Numbered from the stretch's first letter, positions 22,721 to 35,090 are shown. The stretch: DNA of 64,000 nucleotides from Takakia lepidozioides (GCA_030704615.1 CM060731.1:1116001-1180000), one strand, 5' to 3'. Notes: generated by a model from the letters alone, not told the origin. Program-made: numbers and translations.

Positions 22721-22901
22721 GACAGTCAAGGACATGACGACGATAGTGATGATTTTCAAGATTAATAGAATTTTAATGAACTCTCTGTACATTTAAATTC
22801 TCTTCCAGAGTATATAAGGGAAATTCTCCCCATCCTTCATGTCCCCTCTCCCATGTGCTTCTCAACGACACCATCGTCCAAACCACGTCCCTCCCAAAAT
22901 C

Positions 22902-23690
22902 GGAAATGCGGCACCGCATTTCCATGTAGGAACGAAAATGTGGCAACTGTAAAAACCTCCTTTGGAAATGCGGCACCGCATTTCCAAAACCGGGGCAAGA
23001 ACAATTTTCCGTTTCATGGTTTGCACATCAGAAACTGTTCGGCCGAACGGAAATGCGGTGCCGCATTTCCGTTTTCGACACGGCAGTTTTGCCGATTGCC
23101 AGCTCCTTCCATGGAGGTAAATGGAAATGCCACCCCGCATGCGGAGGTCGAACACGTTATCTAAATGGCGGACATGGAAATGCGGTGCCGCATTTCCAAA
23201 ACAGACATCGTTGTTTGTCCAATTCCAGACCCGTGTGGGCATTTCGTCTTGTTGGACGGAAATGCGGCACCGCATTCCATTGTCCAATACGAAATTTTGA
23301 TGACGGACATGGAAATGCGGTGTCGCATTTCCAGAACGGACATCGTTGTTTGTCCAATTCCAGACCCTTGGACGGAAATGCGGCACCGCATTCCATCGTC
23401 CAATAAGAACTTTCGATTGCCAAACATGGAAATGCATCGCCGCATTTCCAAGGCCCACATCGTTGTTTGTCCAATTCCTGACCCGTGTGGGTATTCCGTC
23501 TAGCTGGACGGAAATGCGGCACCGCATTCCATTGTCCAATACGAAATTTTGATGACGGACATGGAAATGCGGTGCCGCATTTTCAGAACGGACATCGTTG
23601 TTTGTCCAATTCCAGACCCTTCGACGGAAATGCGGCACCGCATTCCATTGTGCTCTCCAGAAATGCGGTGCCGCATTCCATTGTCCATTT
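22902..23690. repeat. Palindrome array of element 3 type
   Basis: About thirteen copies of GAAATGCGGYRCCGCATTTC or shortened forms recur every 50-90 bp. Spacer pieces such as ACATCGTTGTTTGTCCAATTCCAGACCC repeat with them, though in no strict order. A TATATAAGG sequence lies just upstream at 22811. Open frames that cross the array on both strands are by-products of the palindromes. Confidence 0.92.
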
Positions 23691-23879
23691 CCGAGCTTCG
23701 GCATGTACATGTTTCCTTTTACTCATACATGGATTTCCTTCACCTCAGGACTTTGATATCGCTTACTCTGGTATATTCATATGGACAGACACATTGTAGA
23801 AATGAGACCACAAATTGTAAACAGTGGGCCAATTACGGCAGTTCTTGAACACAATGAAACACAAGCACACAGAAGTGAG

Positions 23880-24062
23880 GTACGATGGGTTGTTTTATTG
23901 ATCGAACACGGTGTCTCACATTTAGCAACTCCAGACAAATCTAAGCCCTTCCTTCTTCTACATGGGCGTCACCAAGTCGACGGAACTTCGATAGCCCTCA
24001 AAACAAGCTCATTACTGATGCGGCACCTCGAGGTAAACTGCAATGCGGTCGCATTTCAAAAC
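23880..24062 (-). pseudogene. 3' end of a B-type gene, displaced by inversion
   Basis: Reading the minus strand, QFTSRCRISNELVLRAIEVPS ends at a TGA and matches the end of protein A (QFTWRSPMTHELVFRAVEVP). A TCAATAAAA poly(A)-like signal follows near 23895, aligned with the same signal of copy A at 19.9 kb. The segment abuts methyltransferase intron sequence at about 24062, the second breakpoint of the inversion. Confidence 0.65.
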
Positions 24063-25711
24063 ACCTAAGAAAATGAAAGGACGAGTGCCAATGTCGTAAT
24101 TACCTTCTTCCCTTCCGACCGAAGGCCCAATGTGTTGATGCACGTCCACTTCTTCTTCAGAATTGGGACGGCGCTCTTGCGGGTCCACTTCGCAATTCCT
24201 GTCTGCGTGTTTTTTCCTTTGCTCGTCAGGACAACCACACAGCCTCTGTCGTCCAACACCATGCGGGCGAGCCCGAATCCTTTCTTCCAAAAGTCCTCGG
24301 AGAACCTGTTCCAAGATGGCAAAGCTTGCAGTCCTTCCACAGGCTCTCCGTCCGGAATATCCAAGATGATCATATCGCAAGACCACTCGGTGGCATTTCC
24401 GCCCCTCCTACAATCCTTGTCTGCACACACCCTCTCAAAGAAGGAGACCATCTTCAGAAACCCAGGGGTGTCGGAAGGCTCTTCGGCAGCCGCCTTCTTC
24501 AGTGCTCTGCCCTTCAGACCCTCCATGGTCTTCACGTATGCCAACTTGGCTGCCCGTCCATCCAAAGCCACCAAGAAACTCTCATTTACACACTGGACTA
24601 CTGTATCGGGATCCACTTTCGGCCTCTTCATTTCCACCGACTCGAAAGGGTGCCCCCCCGGGGGTTGAAGAGTGCCTTCTTTGCCGAGCCTGTTCTCGTC
24701 CCTCTCATGACAACGGTGGGCACAGGGGATTTCGGCTGCGTTTTGGGGGGTGGGCTGGTTGCAAAGTCTCCATCGGAGTCCTCTTTGTCACCTTCTTCCT
24801 GCTCTATCTGTTTCTGCTTCTTCGTTTTCTTGGGTGTCACAACTACTGCTCCTTGCTGGCGAGTCCTCTTCTTCGACCCCTTCTGTTGAGCCTGCACAGT
24901 TGCATCCACCGTCTTCTGTGCCATCTCAGCTGCCTTTCTGGATTGTTCCATAGCAGCAACTTCATTTGCCGACTCTGGCCCAGCAGGGACACGTCTTTCC
25001 TTTCTCTTCTCTTCTGCTTTCGCGTGCAGATCTTTCTTAGACTCGTCAACAATTCCTCCAGACATGTCCAGGTACCCACGGGCATCCAACGAGATGCGCG
25101 GCATGCCATTGTTTCTGTATCTCGGGTGTGTAGACACAACTTGGGCCCGCCACGGTCCAAGCCATGAAGAACGGGGGCTCTTGAGCCAGGGCCCCTGTCT
25201 GAAGAAGCACGTATTTCATATACCTGCAAGGCAGTCAGCATGCGTGAGCAAAAGTTAAGACCAACGTACTCGCAGAGTGCAACCGAAAACATAAAATGCG
25301 AATGCGGTGCCGCATTTCCCAGACAAACCTCATAACCAGGCTTCGCATACAAGGGCAGCTGGGCTTCACCTGTAAACAATTCGCATTGCAACTTTTCCCG
25401 CTCCCTCCTGATGTGTAAACTCCACGCTCCTTCTTGCTGTCTGTAGCTCCCTGGCGAAGAGGTTGTCCTTGTACGCACATCTGAAACGTGTCACGTAATC
25501 TTCCAATGTCTGTGTTCCATCCCATTTGACGTACAAGCCGAACGAATTTGTATGCATTACGACTTGCTCCTTCGCATTCGTCATTACCTGCGATTCCCAC
25601 ATGCATTGTCACGTAGCAGTTCAGGGAATTCATTTCAGAAAAGCAAATCTGGGGAAGTACCTTGAATTACCTGGAACCACCAAGTCATGCGGTTGAGCCA
25701 CACATCCACTG
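24062..25711 (-). pseudogene. Element 3 ParB-methyltransferase, middle part
   Basis: This continues the gene interrupted at 39793. Its first codons VWLNRMTWWFQ finish an exon begun across the element 2 insertion. The next exon (about 25602-25370) reads EDYVTRFRCAYKDNLF to MRIVYR, matching element 1 exon 5. An intron with one GAATGCGGTGCCGCATTTCC-like palindrome (25297-25320) follows. A long exon (25224-24098) then has YMKYVLL, a K-rich linker, and the methyltransferase motif DMIILDIPDGEPVEG. It ends at an AAG donor, GTAATT. Frame changes within the long exon show decay. The gene should continue into 21628 but that part is inverted. Confidence 0.82.
25703..25711. repeat. Left 9-bp target site duplication of element 2
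   Basis: CATCCACTG is repeated exactly at 39784-39792. Removing the element and one copy restores the element 3 exon frame DPAVDVWLNRMTWW. Confidence 0.95.
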
Positions 25712-25775
25712 GGGGGCTGCTATTTCATGAGTGGCATGAGCATGAGCGGCATGAGCATGAGCGGAAAAAAAAAAA
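25712..25775. repeat. Left TIR and CATGAGC subterminal repeats of element 2
   Basis: After the 20-bp TIR come repeats of GCATGAGCG, then an A-run. Similar units, in reverse, fill 39705-39775 at the right end. Confidence 0.9.
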
Positions 25776-27446
25776 GCATGAGCAGACCATTGTGAGTCCA
25801 CGGAAATAGGGTTAGGAGGCACGGAAATAGGGTCATGTGAAGTTGGAATGTGGCACCAGTGGACTTGAAATGCAACATTTTATTGCAAATTTTGTGGCAA
25901 TCCACGTCTATACAAGTGTGTTCTAATTGTCATAGCCGGAATGGGCACTACTCTCCTACACCCTCCGAGGAACTTGCCCCACCTTCTTCCTCATCCCCCT
26001 CATCCTCCGAGCTCTGTGATGCATCAGTTCCACTATGCCTATGAAAAATCCCGTCCTCTCCTTGGGGGACTGTCCACCTCACCTCCTGGGAATCTTCTGC
26101 GTCTTCTCCCCCACTTTCCTCAGCAGAATCCAACACAAATCTACGAGCCCGACGGGCTCTAATAGCTGCTGCCTCCTCCCTCATCTTCATTTTCTTGAGG
26201 CTTGCCTCGTCTAAAATCTGTTGTACACGACTACGTTCGGAACACCTCCTAATGGACACCGAAGCAAGCCGGGCAGCATAAGTAGGAAGGATGTACTCCC
26301 TTTCTGGACTAGGCATGAAATCCCCCTGGCAAAAAAAGGCACGTTCCTCCTGCCCATGAACTCCGGTGTAGACGTCCCTCCGGCAGTACTTGGCATCCTA
26401 CAGTAAGAACAAATCCACTTCAAGAATGTCAATACCAGCACAAGCAGAAATGGTTTTCAATGAAATAAGAGAGCGGAGGGAGGTGCCTCACAAAATCTGG
26501 AGGCAACTTACAATGCCACCACTCACTCGTAAACCGGGGGCTCCTCGGCCTCGATCCCAACTTCCTTCCCCTGCTCCTTCTCGGATTTTTCCTCATCCTC
26601 CGAGGATGCCTTTTCCTCTTTTGGCAGACGTTCAGCCGCTGCAAGTTCCGAGTTGTGGAGGGCAGTATCTGGCTCGAAGGCGAACACATGCCTGTCGGAC
26701 AACGTCCCTACCCACATTGAAGCACCTGAGGAACAAAGCGGGCGGTTAATAGCTTGCGGCATGCAATTGCAATGGGCCAGGGGACAAACTGAGCACGTGA
26801 AGGCTTACCCGTGCCGCATGTAAGGTCCAGAATCCGCCCTTGGACATCCGAGCACGTCTCCATGAGGGTTTGGATGAAAGCAGGGCTCCAGGTCCGGCTG
26901 TACCGCCACGGTTTGCCTGTCTTTGTGTCCTTCGGCATACTAGAGTGGGGCACATAGTTGTAGAGGACATCGTAGGTTACAGGGTCCACAGCGGCATCAA
27001 CAAGACGACCGTCGTTGCGGAATTTGAACGTAGACCCTCTCTTCACAAAGCAATATGCCTCAAACACCAATGTCTGCACATCCAACAAAGAAGGGATCAA
27101 TTCCAGGGTCTACTTAACATACACCACAATATGAAGTGAATGCAATAGATTGATAACTTACACTTTGGCCACCCCTGCGTACTGATGCAGAACCATTTTC
27201 TGAGGAGGACTGGGGTGACACTTTTCGGTGTCCACCTTGCCACCGCATTCTCTGTGGTCTTCCCTCTCGTGGCAAGGACAACCACACATCCACCGTCATC
27301 CAGAAGCATCCCCGCCAGCCCAAACCCGGCTTTCCAGTAGTCCTCAGTAAACCTGTTCCAGGTGGGCATACCATCCAGGCCCTCCAGCAGCTCCCCATCT
27401 GGAATGTCGAGGAGAATCATGTCGCAAGCTCTCTCCACCTCAAACC

Positions 27447-27467
27447 CCCCCCCCCCCCCCCCCCCCC
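27447..27467. repeat. Poly-C (poly-G on coding strand) tract in an exon
   Basis: A run of about 20 C bases lies inside a methyltransferase exon and would encode poly-Gly on the minus strand. Elements 1 and 3 have no such run, so it is a recent expansion or an assembly uncertainty that could affect the frame. Confidence 0.85.
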
Positions 27468-28318
27468 GAGTGCTCTTGCAATTCGTGCTCACAGCCGTGA
27501 AGAATTCCATCATGGCTTCAAAACCAGGGGTGTCTTTAGGCTCTGTACCGGCAGCCCTCTTCTTGGCTTTCCCCTTCTGCTCTGCCAGAGACTTGTTGTG
27601 TGCCACCTTCTTCGCCCTGGCAGCGAGAGCGTCAAGGAAGCTCTCATTGACGCATTGGATGATGGTTGGAGGTTCTAGCTTTGGCCTGTGCGTAAACGTC
27701 ACCGCCGAATACCGCCGTGTAGGCTCGCCCTCAAATGCCAACTTCTTGGCAGAGCCAGTCCCACTCCGAACTGACTTGGGAACCCGGACGACCGGTGACT
27801 GGGTAGGAGCAACAGCAGTCGCAGGACCTTGAACAAAATCGGCGTCGGAGTCACTCTCTTGGGTCCCCTCCTGCGCCTCCTCCGATGCCCCGATGGTTTT
27901 CTTCTTTTGGGTGTTACTGCAGTCACATGTTTCCTTGTCCTTTTCCTTTGACCTTTACTCTTCTCATGCAATTTCTCCTGAATTCCTGCCTGAGCAAGCT
28001 CTGCCGCTTTCCTGGAGTTCGCAAGCGCTTTTGCCTCTTTTGCACCCAACGGAGGCAGCGGAGCCCGGTTTCGTCGGAATTCAGCATCCAGCTTCAATTG
28101 AAACTCGGATGGGTCGAGCGAGCCGGGCGGAAGGTCCACATACCAAGGGCAATCACGCAAATGTTCCAGATGCCACTCCTTCACAATATCGTCAGTGTAC
28201 ATGGAGTCAGCCCCAGGGTTCCTCCATGCCAGGAAGAATGGTGGCTCGAAAGACTGATGACTTTTCTCCAAAAGGGAGAACTTACAGTACCTGCATTCAT
28301 GAAAAACACAATGAGGTC

Positions 28319-29555
28319 CGAAAATGGCTAAGTCCCTGAACGGCAATAGGGCCTACAACTGGAATATGGCGCCGAATTTCCACTTCAGGGCCACCCAGTC
28401 TAGGGACTTAGCCCGAAAATGGCTAAGTCCCTGAACGGCAATACGGCCTGGAACTGGAAAATGGCGCCGAATTTCCAGTTCAGGGCCACCCAGTCTAGGG
28501 ACTTAGCCCAAAAATGGCTAAGTCCCTTAACGGCAATAGGGCCTAAAACTGGAATATGGCGCCGAATTTCCACTTCAGGGCCAGCCAGTCTAGGGACTTA
28601 GCCCGAAAATGGCTAAGTCCCTGAATGGCAATAGGGCCTGGAACTGGAAAATGGCGCCGAATTTCCACTTCAGGGCCACCCAGTCTAGGGACTTAGCCCG
28701 AAAATGGCTAAGTCCCTGGACAGCAATAGGGCCTAGAACTGGAAAACGGCGCCGAATTTCCAGTTCCGGGCCAGCCACACTAGGGACTTAGGCCGAAAAT
28801 GGCTAAGTCCCTGAACGGCAATAGGGCCTAAAACTGGAAAACAGCGCCGAATTTCCACTTCAGGGCCAGCCAGTCTAGGGACTTAGGCCGAAAATGGCTA
28901 AGTCCCTGAACGGCAATAGGGCCTGGAACTGGAAAATGGCACCGAATTTCCAGTTCAGGGCCAGCCAGTCTAGGGACTTGGGCCGAAAATGGCTAAGTCC
29001 CTGGACGGCAATAGGGCCTAGAACTGGAAAACGGCGCCGAATTTCCAGTTCCGGGCCAGCCACACTAGGGACTTAGGCCGAAAATGGCTAAGTCCCTGAA
29101 CGGCAATAGGGCCTAAAACTGGAATATGGCGCCGAATTTCCACTTCAGGGCCAGCCAGTCTAGGGACTTAGGCCGAAAATGGCTAAGTCCCTGAACGGCA
29201 ATAGGGCCTGGAACTGGAAAATGGCGCCAAATTTCCAGTTCAGGGCCAGCCAGTCTAGGGACTTAGGCCGAAAATGGCTAAGTCCCTGGACGGCAATAGG
29301 GCCTAGAACTGGAAAACGGCGCCGAATTTCCAGTTCCGGGCCAGCCACACTAGGGACTTAGGCCGAAAATGGCGAAGTCCCTGAACGGCAATAGGGCCTA
29401 AAACTGGAATATGGCGCCGAATTTCCACTTCAGGGCCAGCCAGTCTAGGGACTTAGGCCGAAAATGGCTAAGTCCCTGAACGGCAATAGGGCCTGGAACT
29501 GGAAAATGGCGCTGAATTTCCAGTTCCGGGCCAGCCAGTCTAGGGACTTAGCCAT
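28319..29555. repeat. 95-bp tandem repeat with dyad symmetry, in an intron
   Basis: Thirteen units of 95 bp start at GGCTAAGTCCCTGAACGG, near 28323, 28418, 28513 and so on to 29463. Each unit is itself an extended inverted repeat: TAAGTCCCT at the left, a central GGCGCC flanked by TGGAAA and TTTCCA, and AGGGACTTA at the right. Three unit variants alternate, giving a 285-bp higher-order period that is nearly identical between 28609, 28894, 29179 and 29464. It fills the intron between the exons ending at 29658 and beginning at 28289 of the element 2 gene. Confidence 0.93.
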
Positions 29556-32500
29556 TTTCGGAGCCCTGACTGGAAATTCGGCGCCATTTTCCCTAACACC
29601 ACTTGAGGCCTCTAACATCCTGAAATGCCAGGACTTGAAAGAAAGGCAGCGCGTATGTACCTGTACAGAAGGCGCATTGCTGCTTTGTCCGCGTTCGGCT
29701 GGTCGGTGAACTCGTGGCTCCGGCGAGCATCTGCTATCTCCCGAAAGAATAGGTTGGTTTTGTAGAGCAGAAAGTACCTCGTCACATAGTCACGTAGGCT
29801 CTCTGCTGCAGGAGATATCTCCATCTTGAACTGATGTGCTTGTGTGTCCAGCTGCTCTTGCGCATTCGTCGTCACCTGTGGAGATTGTCCATCAGATCGC
29901 TTTCCTCAAAAAATACAATGAATCCACCCCCTACTAGAGTAGAAGCCCCAAACGAAGCGTGGGGAAGTACCTGAAACCACCATGTCATGCGGTTCATCCA
30001 CATGTCGAATGTGGGGTCAGAGAGTTTGTCCGGTTTGGGGAAGCTCCACATGTCCCTGGTACTTTGGGAACCATTCCAGATTTGGAGCCACCGGGTTGTC
30101 CAACCACCCAGCATATTCGTAAGCGCCAAACACCACAAAAAGGAGTTGTTGCCACCACAATTTTGTTAAGAATGTATCACATTTTCTGTTGCATCCACAC
30201 AGGATGTGGCTAGACGATGGAGCTTCTCCAATGTCATCGTGGGCTTCAGAGCGCGAGAGTAGTGCTTCCCCACCTCCACCAGAAAGTCGGCACCAAGGGC
30301 GGGATCAGCTATGGCCACGTACTTTACCATCCGCGACTTGTACTTTATGCGGGCCCTCACCTCCGCAGCTTTGACATACGATTCGAGTTCCGGGAGGGTT
30401 GGATTCTTCTCCTCTGACTCCATGTAGAACCTCCGCGCATGTGCCAAATCCTGCTGTATTTTCGTCTGTCAAGAATGCGCACATAAGATTAGAGATCCTG
30501 CTCAACACAATTTCTTCTATTGGGGAGGAGAGACAGATTAGCTCAACAAAACTGTCAGGAGCTTTACCCGAAATATGTAGTCCACCATGGCGTCGACGCT
30601 CAGCCTATACCAGGTTCTGTCTGCCTTTGCCTCCGACTTGCGCAGGAGGTCGGCACTGAGGGAATTGGCAAACTCTTGCACCCCTGCTTCCCGACATCCT
30701 TCACTCGGAAGAGCATATGGGACAAGTTGGTGGCAATGAAGGCATTCTCAGTCACCCTGCAGTGCCACATTTCCATCAAACAATACTGAAATGGGAATTT
30801 TCATCATATATGAGGATTCGCAATGAAATGACTTCCAAATTCAAAGTCCAAAAGCGAGAGGGGTTGTAGCTTACGAGTTGATGTCGGCCATTGCAGCTTT
30901 GAGAAGACTGCGATCTTTGGGCCCCGCAACCTTCAGCACAACACAATCGACGGCGAAATGCCAATCGAGATCGTTGGGGTGGGCTTGGGCAATGTGCTCC
31001 ATCCATGCCAGGAGGCGATGATTGCCGTCCCACACGTAGAACATCTTACCGGACATGTGCTGGAAAAGAGGATCACTAGCAATCGATCTCTCGAACTCCT
31101 CATTTCGCGTTTGCCAATGGGGACCCCATTTGTCCACCTCATCGGAAGTGTGGGCACGGGAAGCTCCGTGGTCGTTCTCAATGGAAACGTAAAAGGCGGC
31201 AGACCCCATTCGATATCCATCCCGGAAAGAGAATTTCAGCTTGTCGATATCGCCTGGGAGGGCAGGTCTCACCACCTGCAATGACACCAAGCGGCAAAGG
31301 GGAATTCGAAGCTTGGCCGGGTACACCATGCCCCCCAGCACCCTGCCAATGTTGCTGTGGGTTGCCTCCAACATCTTGGCAGCGGCCAACTTCATATCCG
31401 CCTCAGACATGACGTCTGCTGCAGAGGGGTTTTCCGGCAGCCCACCAGGACCGCCAAATCCAGCCTGTATGCTCCGGGTTTGGGGCCTGGGGATGTCCGG
31501 GAGGATGTCATCCTGGTCAGAAACCTCCATGTCGTCCTCCTCAACAGGGTCAGCCACCTGCGAAACCACCTCCAGCACTCTCGTCGTCTCTACTGCCCTC
31601 TCCCTGGCTTCACCTCGAACTTGCACAATCCGTGCTCTTTCAGGTGTTCTTTCCTCTCCTCCACTCTCCACCGTATGGGTAATTGCGGGGGCTGCTCTTG
31701 CCCGCGATGGTCTAACCGGTGTGCTACTGCCTCTCTGTGGTGTCTTGTAGGGATCCACCGTCTCTGTGGGTCCCTCGCTTACATTGGCATCTGTCATTTG
31801 GGCACCCCTGGCCTCTTCAGCTGCCTTTTGTCTTTCCTCCTGGCTAGCATTCTGTCTCGTCTGTTCTTTTGCCCTCTCTTTTGCCCTCTCACGGGCTTTC
31901 TGTTTCTTACTAGGGCTAGCAGCAGGGGAGCCCTCCAGGACGACCACCTTTGATTGAGGCGAACTGACACCCTCGCGCGCACTGCTCACTCCCCCCTCCG
32001 CAGCCCGTGACTGCTCTCTCGCCGGGGATTGCATGTGCTTAGCTTTCTTCTTTTTCTTTGCGTGGGCGGGCCCTACTGCATGTGCATGAACAACCTCCAT
32101 TGCCGGATCTGCTGTCCTCATGTCCTCACGCCCTTCACCTGCCATGCCGCCTGCACCAACCTCCCCAATGCCTACTCTGTCGTAATCTCGTTGCAAGTCC
32201 TCCCGTCCACCAACAAAAAGGTTTAAGTTTGCCCTCTCGCCCCAAGTTGGGCGATTCAAACATGCGATGAGTTGGAGCTGTCGATGATACCACCAGCGTG
32301 CCGGGCTCGTCGTCACTCTGTCATTGACAAAAATCGTGAAAACCAACATCGGTGCAAAAAGCAGCATCGCAACGAGCAGCGCAACCACCATAGCAACAAT
32401 CATGTAGCAAAAATGAAAACATAACAAGTTTAGGAAGTATGGAGAGCCATGCAACAACAATGAAAACAAATGCAACCATTGCCTAAGAATGACATGCACA

Positions 32501-33059
32501 AGCAGCCTTCTCCAGAGCTGCCGGATTTGCACACGCATTGCAAACAATCTAAGGTTCACTCAACTATCTAAAGTTCACTCATACAGCAAAGCCAGGATGA
32601 AGATGCAAAAACAAAGCGAGGTAACAAAGCGAAAGCAAAAAATAAATCGAACAAACCGAAAGCAGAAGTGGCTTGCCTGAGAGTACTCGGCTTCAGTTGG
32701 CGCAGGTTGTGAGCAAGACACTGGAATCTCCTGCTGGAGCTTCAGTTTGGCCATGCGAGAGATTGGCCGTCGTCCGTAGTACAGAGCTTTCAACTTCCGC
32801 CGCGGTCTGGATGTGAGGTCTCTCTCAGGAGAGCCACGCCCTTCAGGCGGCATAAGTCCCAGCCAAAAAGATCTCCTTTTTTGGGGTACATGCCTGGAAT
32901 ACCATGTTAAGCCAAGTTTAGCATGAGATTTAGGGTACGTGTCCAGGAAGCCATGCGTCGCCAGCCCGAATAATAACCGACGGCCGTCGACATTTATTGC
33001 CCAACTGCGCAATTAAATGTCGGATGAAGCCCTCCATGTCGGATGAAAATCGACGTAAA

Positions 33060-35090
33060 CAGTCCCGGAATTTCCAACGTAGAGGTAATTCGGAGCGCTG
33101 CACGATGGAATTCCGGCGCCGGATTTCCATCCTGCAGGTAATTCGGAGCGCAGCAGGATGGATATCCGGCGCCGAATTTCCATCCGCGGAGGAAGGGCGG
33201 CGCTGGAAATTTCCCTCACGCAGGTAATTCGGAAGCGCGCGGATGGAAATCCGGCGCCGAATTTCCATCCGCCAGGTAGGGCGGCGCTGGAAATTTCCCT
33301 CAAGCAGGTAATTCGGAAGCGCGCGGATGGAAATCCGGCGCCGAATTTCCATCCGCGGAGGTAGGGCGGCGCGCCGAATTTCCCTCACGCAGGTAATTCG
33401 GTGCCGAATTTCCATCATGAGGTAATTCGAATCCGGATGAATGAAATTCGGCGCCGAATTTCCATCCTGCAGGTCAGTGGAATCCGGATAAATGAAAATT
33501 CGGCGCCGAATTTCCATCCTGCAGGTAATTCGAATCCCGGATGAATGGAAATCGGCGCCGAATTTCCATCCAGCAGGTAATTCGAATCCCGGATGAATGG
33601 AAATTCGGCGCCGAATTTCCACCAGCAGGTAATTCGAATCCCGGATGAATGGAAATTCGGCGCCGAATTTCCATCCTGCAGGTAATGGAATCCCGGATAA
33701 ATGGAAATTCGGCGCCGAATTTCCATCCTGCAGGTAATTCGAATACCGGATGAATGGAATGGAAATTCGGCGCCGAATTTCCATCCAGCAGGTGATTCGA
33801 ATCCCGGATGAATGGAATTCGGGCCGAATTTCCATCCAGCAGGTAAGTCGGATCGGTGCCGTATGGATATTCGGCGCCGAATTTCCATTCGCCAAGTATT
33901 TCTGAGCGAGGAATTACCTTCGTGCAGGTAATTCCCAGATGAGAATTACCTTTGCAGGTAATTCGTCGATCAGAATTACCTTCGTGCAGGTAATTCTGGA
34001 CGAGGAATTAACATCCTACCGCATCGTTGGAATTACCTGCAGGAAGGTAATTCTCATCTGGAAATTACCTGCACGAAGGTAATTCTCATCTGGGAATTAC
34101 CTGCAGGAAGGTAATTCTGAGCGATGAAATACATGGCGAATGGAAATTCGGCGCCGAATATCCATACGCCACCGATCCGACTTACCTGCTGGATGGAAAT
34201 TCGGCGCCGAATTTCCATTCATCCGGGATTCGAATTACCTGCAGGATGGAAATTCGGCGCCGAATTTCCATTTATCCGGGATTCCATTTACCTGCTGAAT
34301 GGAAATTCGGCGCCGAATCTCCATCCATCCGAGATTCCACTTACCTGCTGGATGGAAATTCGGCGCCGAATCTCCATCCATCCGGGATTCCACTTACCTG
34401 CTGGATGGAAATTCGGCGCCGAATTCCATCCATCCATCCGGGGATGGTCTCTGTCGGAGAGGTGCCGCCTCTCCGCCGCTCTGTTGGATATTCGGTGCCG
34501 AATTTCCGTCCCGGGGGTTGAAATATGACGGCCAGGTGCCGACCTCTCCCCTCTCCCCGACTGCATTGGAACGGCCCCGAATTGAAATTCGGCGCCGTTT
34601 TCCCATCTGGGGAGGTTTTTATGTCGGCCAGTTTTCGGTCTGACCCCCGACAAGACTTCCTTTGGGGGGCCCGGATGGAAATTCGGCGCCGAATCTCCAT
34701 CCAGGGGATGTTCTCTGTCGCACACTCGCCGGCCTCTGCGCCGAGGCGACTTCATCCGGGCGTCCCCTGTTCGATATTCGGTGCCGAATTTCCGTCGGGG
34801 GTTGAAATGTGACGGCCAAGTGCAGGCCTCCCCCCTCCCCGACTGCATCCGAACCGCCCCGGATGGAAATTCGGCGCCGTTTTTCCATCTGGGGATGTTT
34901 TTATGCCGTCCAGTTTTCGGCCTGACCCCCCGACACGACTTCCTTTGGGGGGCCCGGATGGAAATTCGGCGCCGAATCTCCATCCAGGGGATGTTCTCTG
35001 TCGCACACACTCCGGGCTCTGCGCCCGAGGCGACTTCATCCGGGCTTCCTCTGTTGGATATTGGGTGCCGAATTTCCATTCGGGTAGTAA
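33060..35090. repeat. Central palindrome array and giant inverted repeat of element 2
   Basis: More than twenty copies of GAAATTCGGCGCCGAATTTC fill the spacer between the two diverging genes. The segment 33420-34010 is mirrored by 34030-34440. The flanks GGTAAGTCGGATCGGTG and CACCGATCCGACTTACC, the array units and the AATTACCTNCAGGTAATT hairpins face each other around about 34015-34025. The outer parts (33060-33400 and 34440-35090) have longer, different unit spacings. As the shared 5' region of both genes it is the likely promoter; the palindromes could be protein-binding or modification sites. Confidence 0.92.

Larger units (their letters stand above)
25948..32853 (-). pseudogene. Element 2 ParB-methyltransferase gene
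   Basis: Exons, approximate where noted: 32853-32684 (probable GC donor), about 32260-30875, about 30760-30570, 30470-30180, about 30102-29971, 29875-29658, 28289-27155, 27086-26809, 26725-26527 and 26397-25948. The large second exon carries an A/K/R-rich region, then the ParB-like domain with LRIPLCRLVSLQVVRP and KMFYVWDGNHRLLAWM. The methyltransferase part has DMILLDIPDGELLEG, WSPAFIQTLMETCS, ILDLTCGTG and HVFAFEPD. Frameshifts occur near 30680, 27740 and 26320, and a G-tract codes for seven Gly at 27447-27467. The sixth intron (29657-28290) is filled with a 95-bp tandem repeat. Domain order equals that of element 1, with low sequence identity outside motifs. Confidence 0.87.

Noticed and set aside
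22862-23710. Long open frames on both strands through the palindrome arrays (also 33013-33895 and 42490-42972) giving repetitive peptides such as EIRRRISI
   Set aside because: Palindromes read alike on both strands and keep several frames open at once. The frames have no proper starts and no match to the mapped genes.
32260-32559. Hydrophobic N-terminus of the element 2 ParB protein (frame opening at 32559)
   Set aside because: It is probably intron read-through: similarity to the other copies begins later, and exon 1 at 32853-32684 supplies the matching N-terminus.
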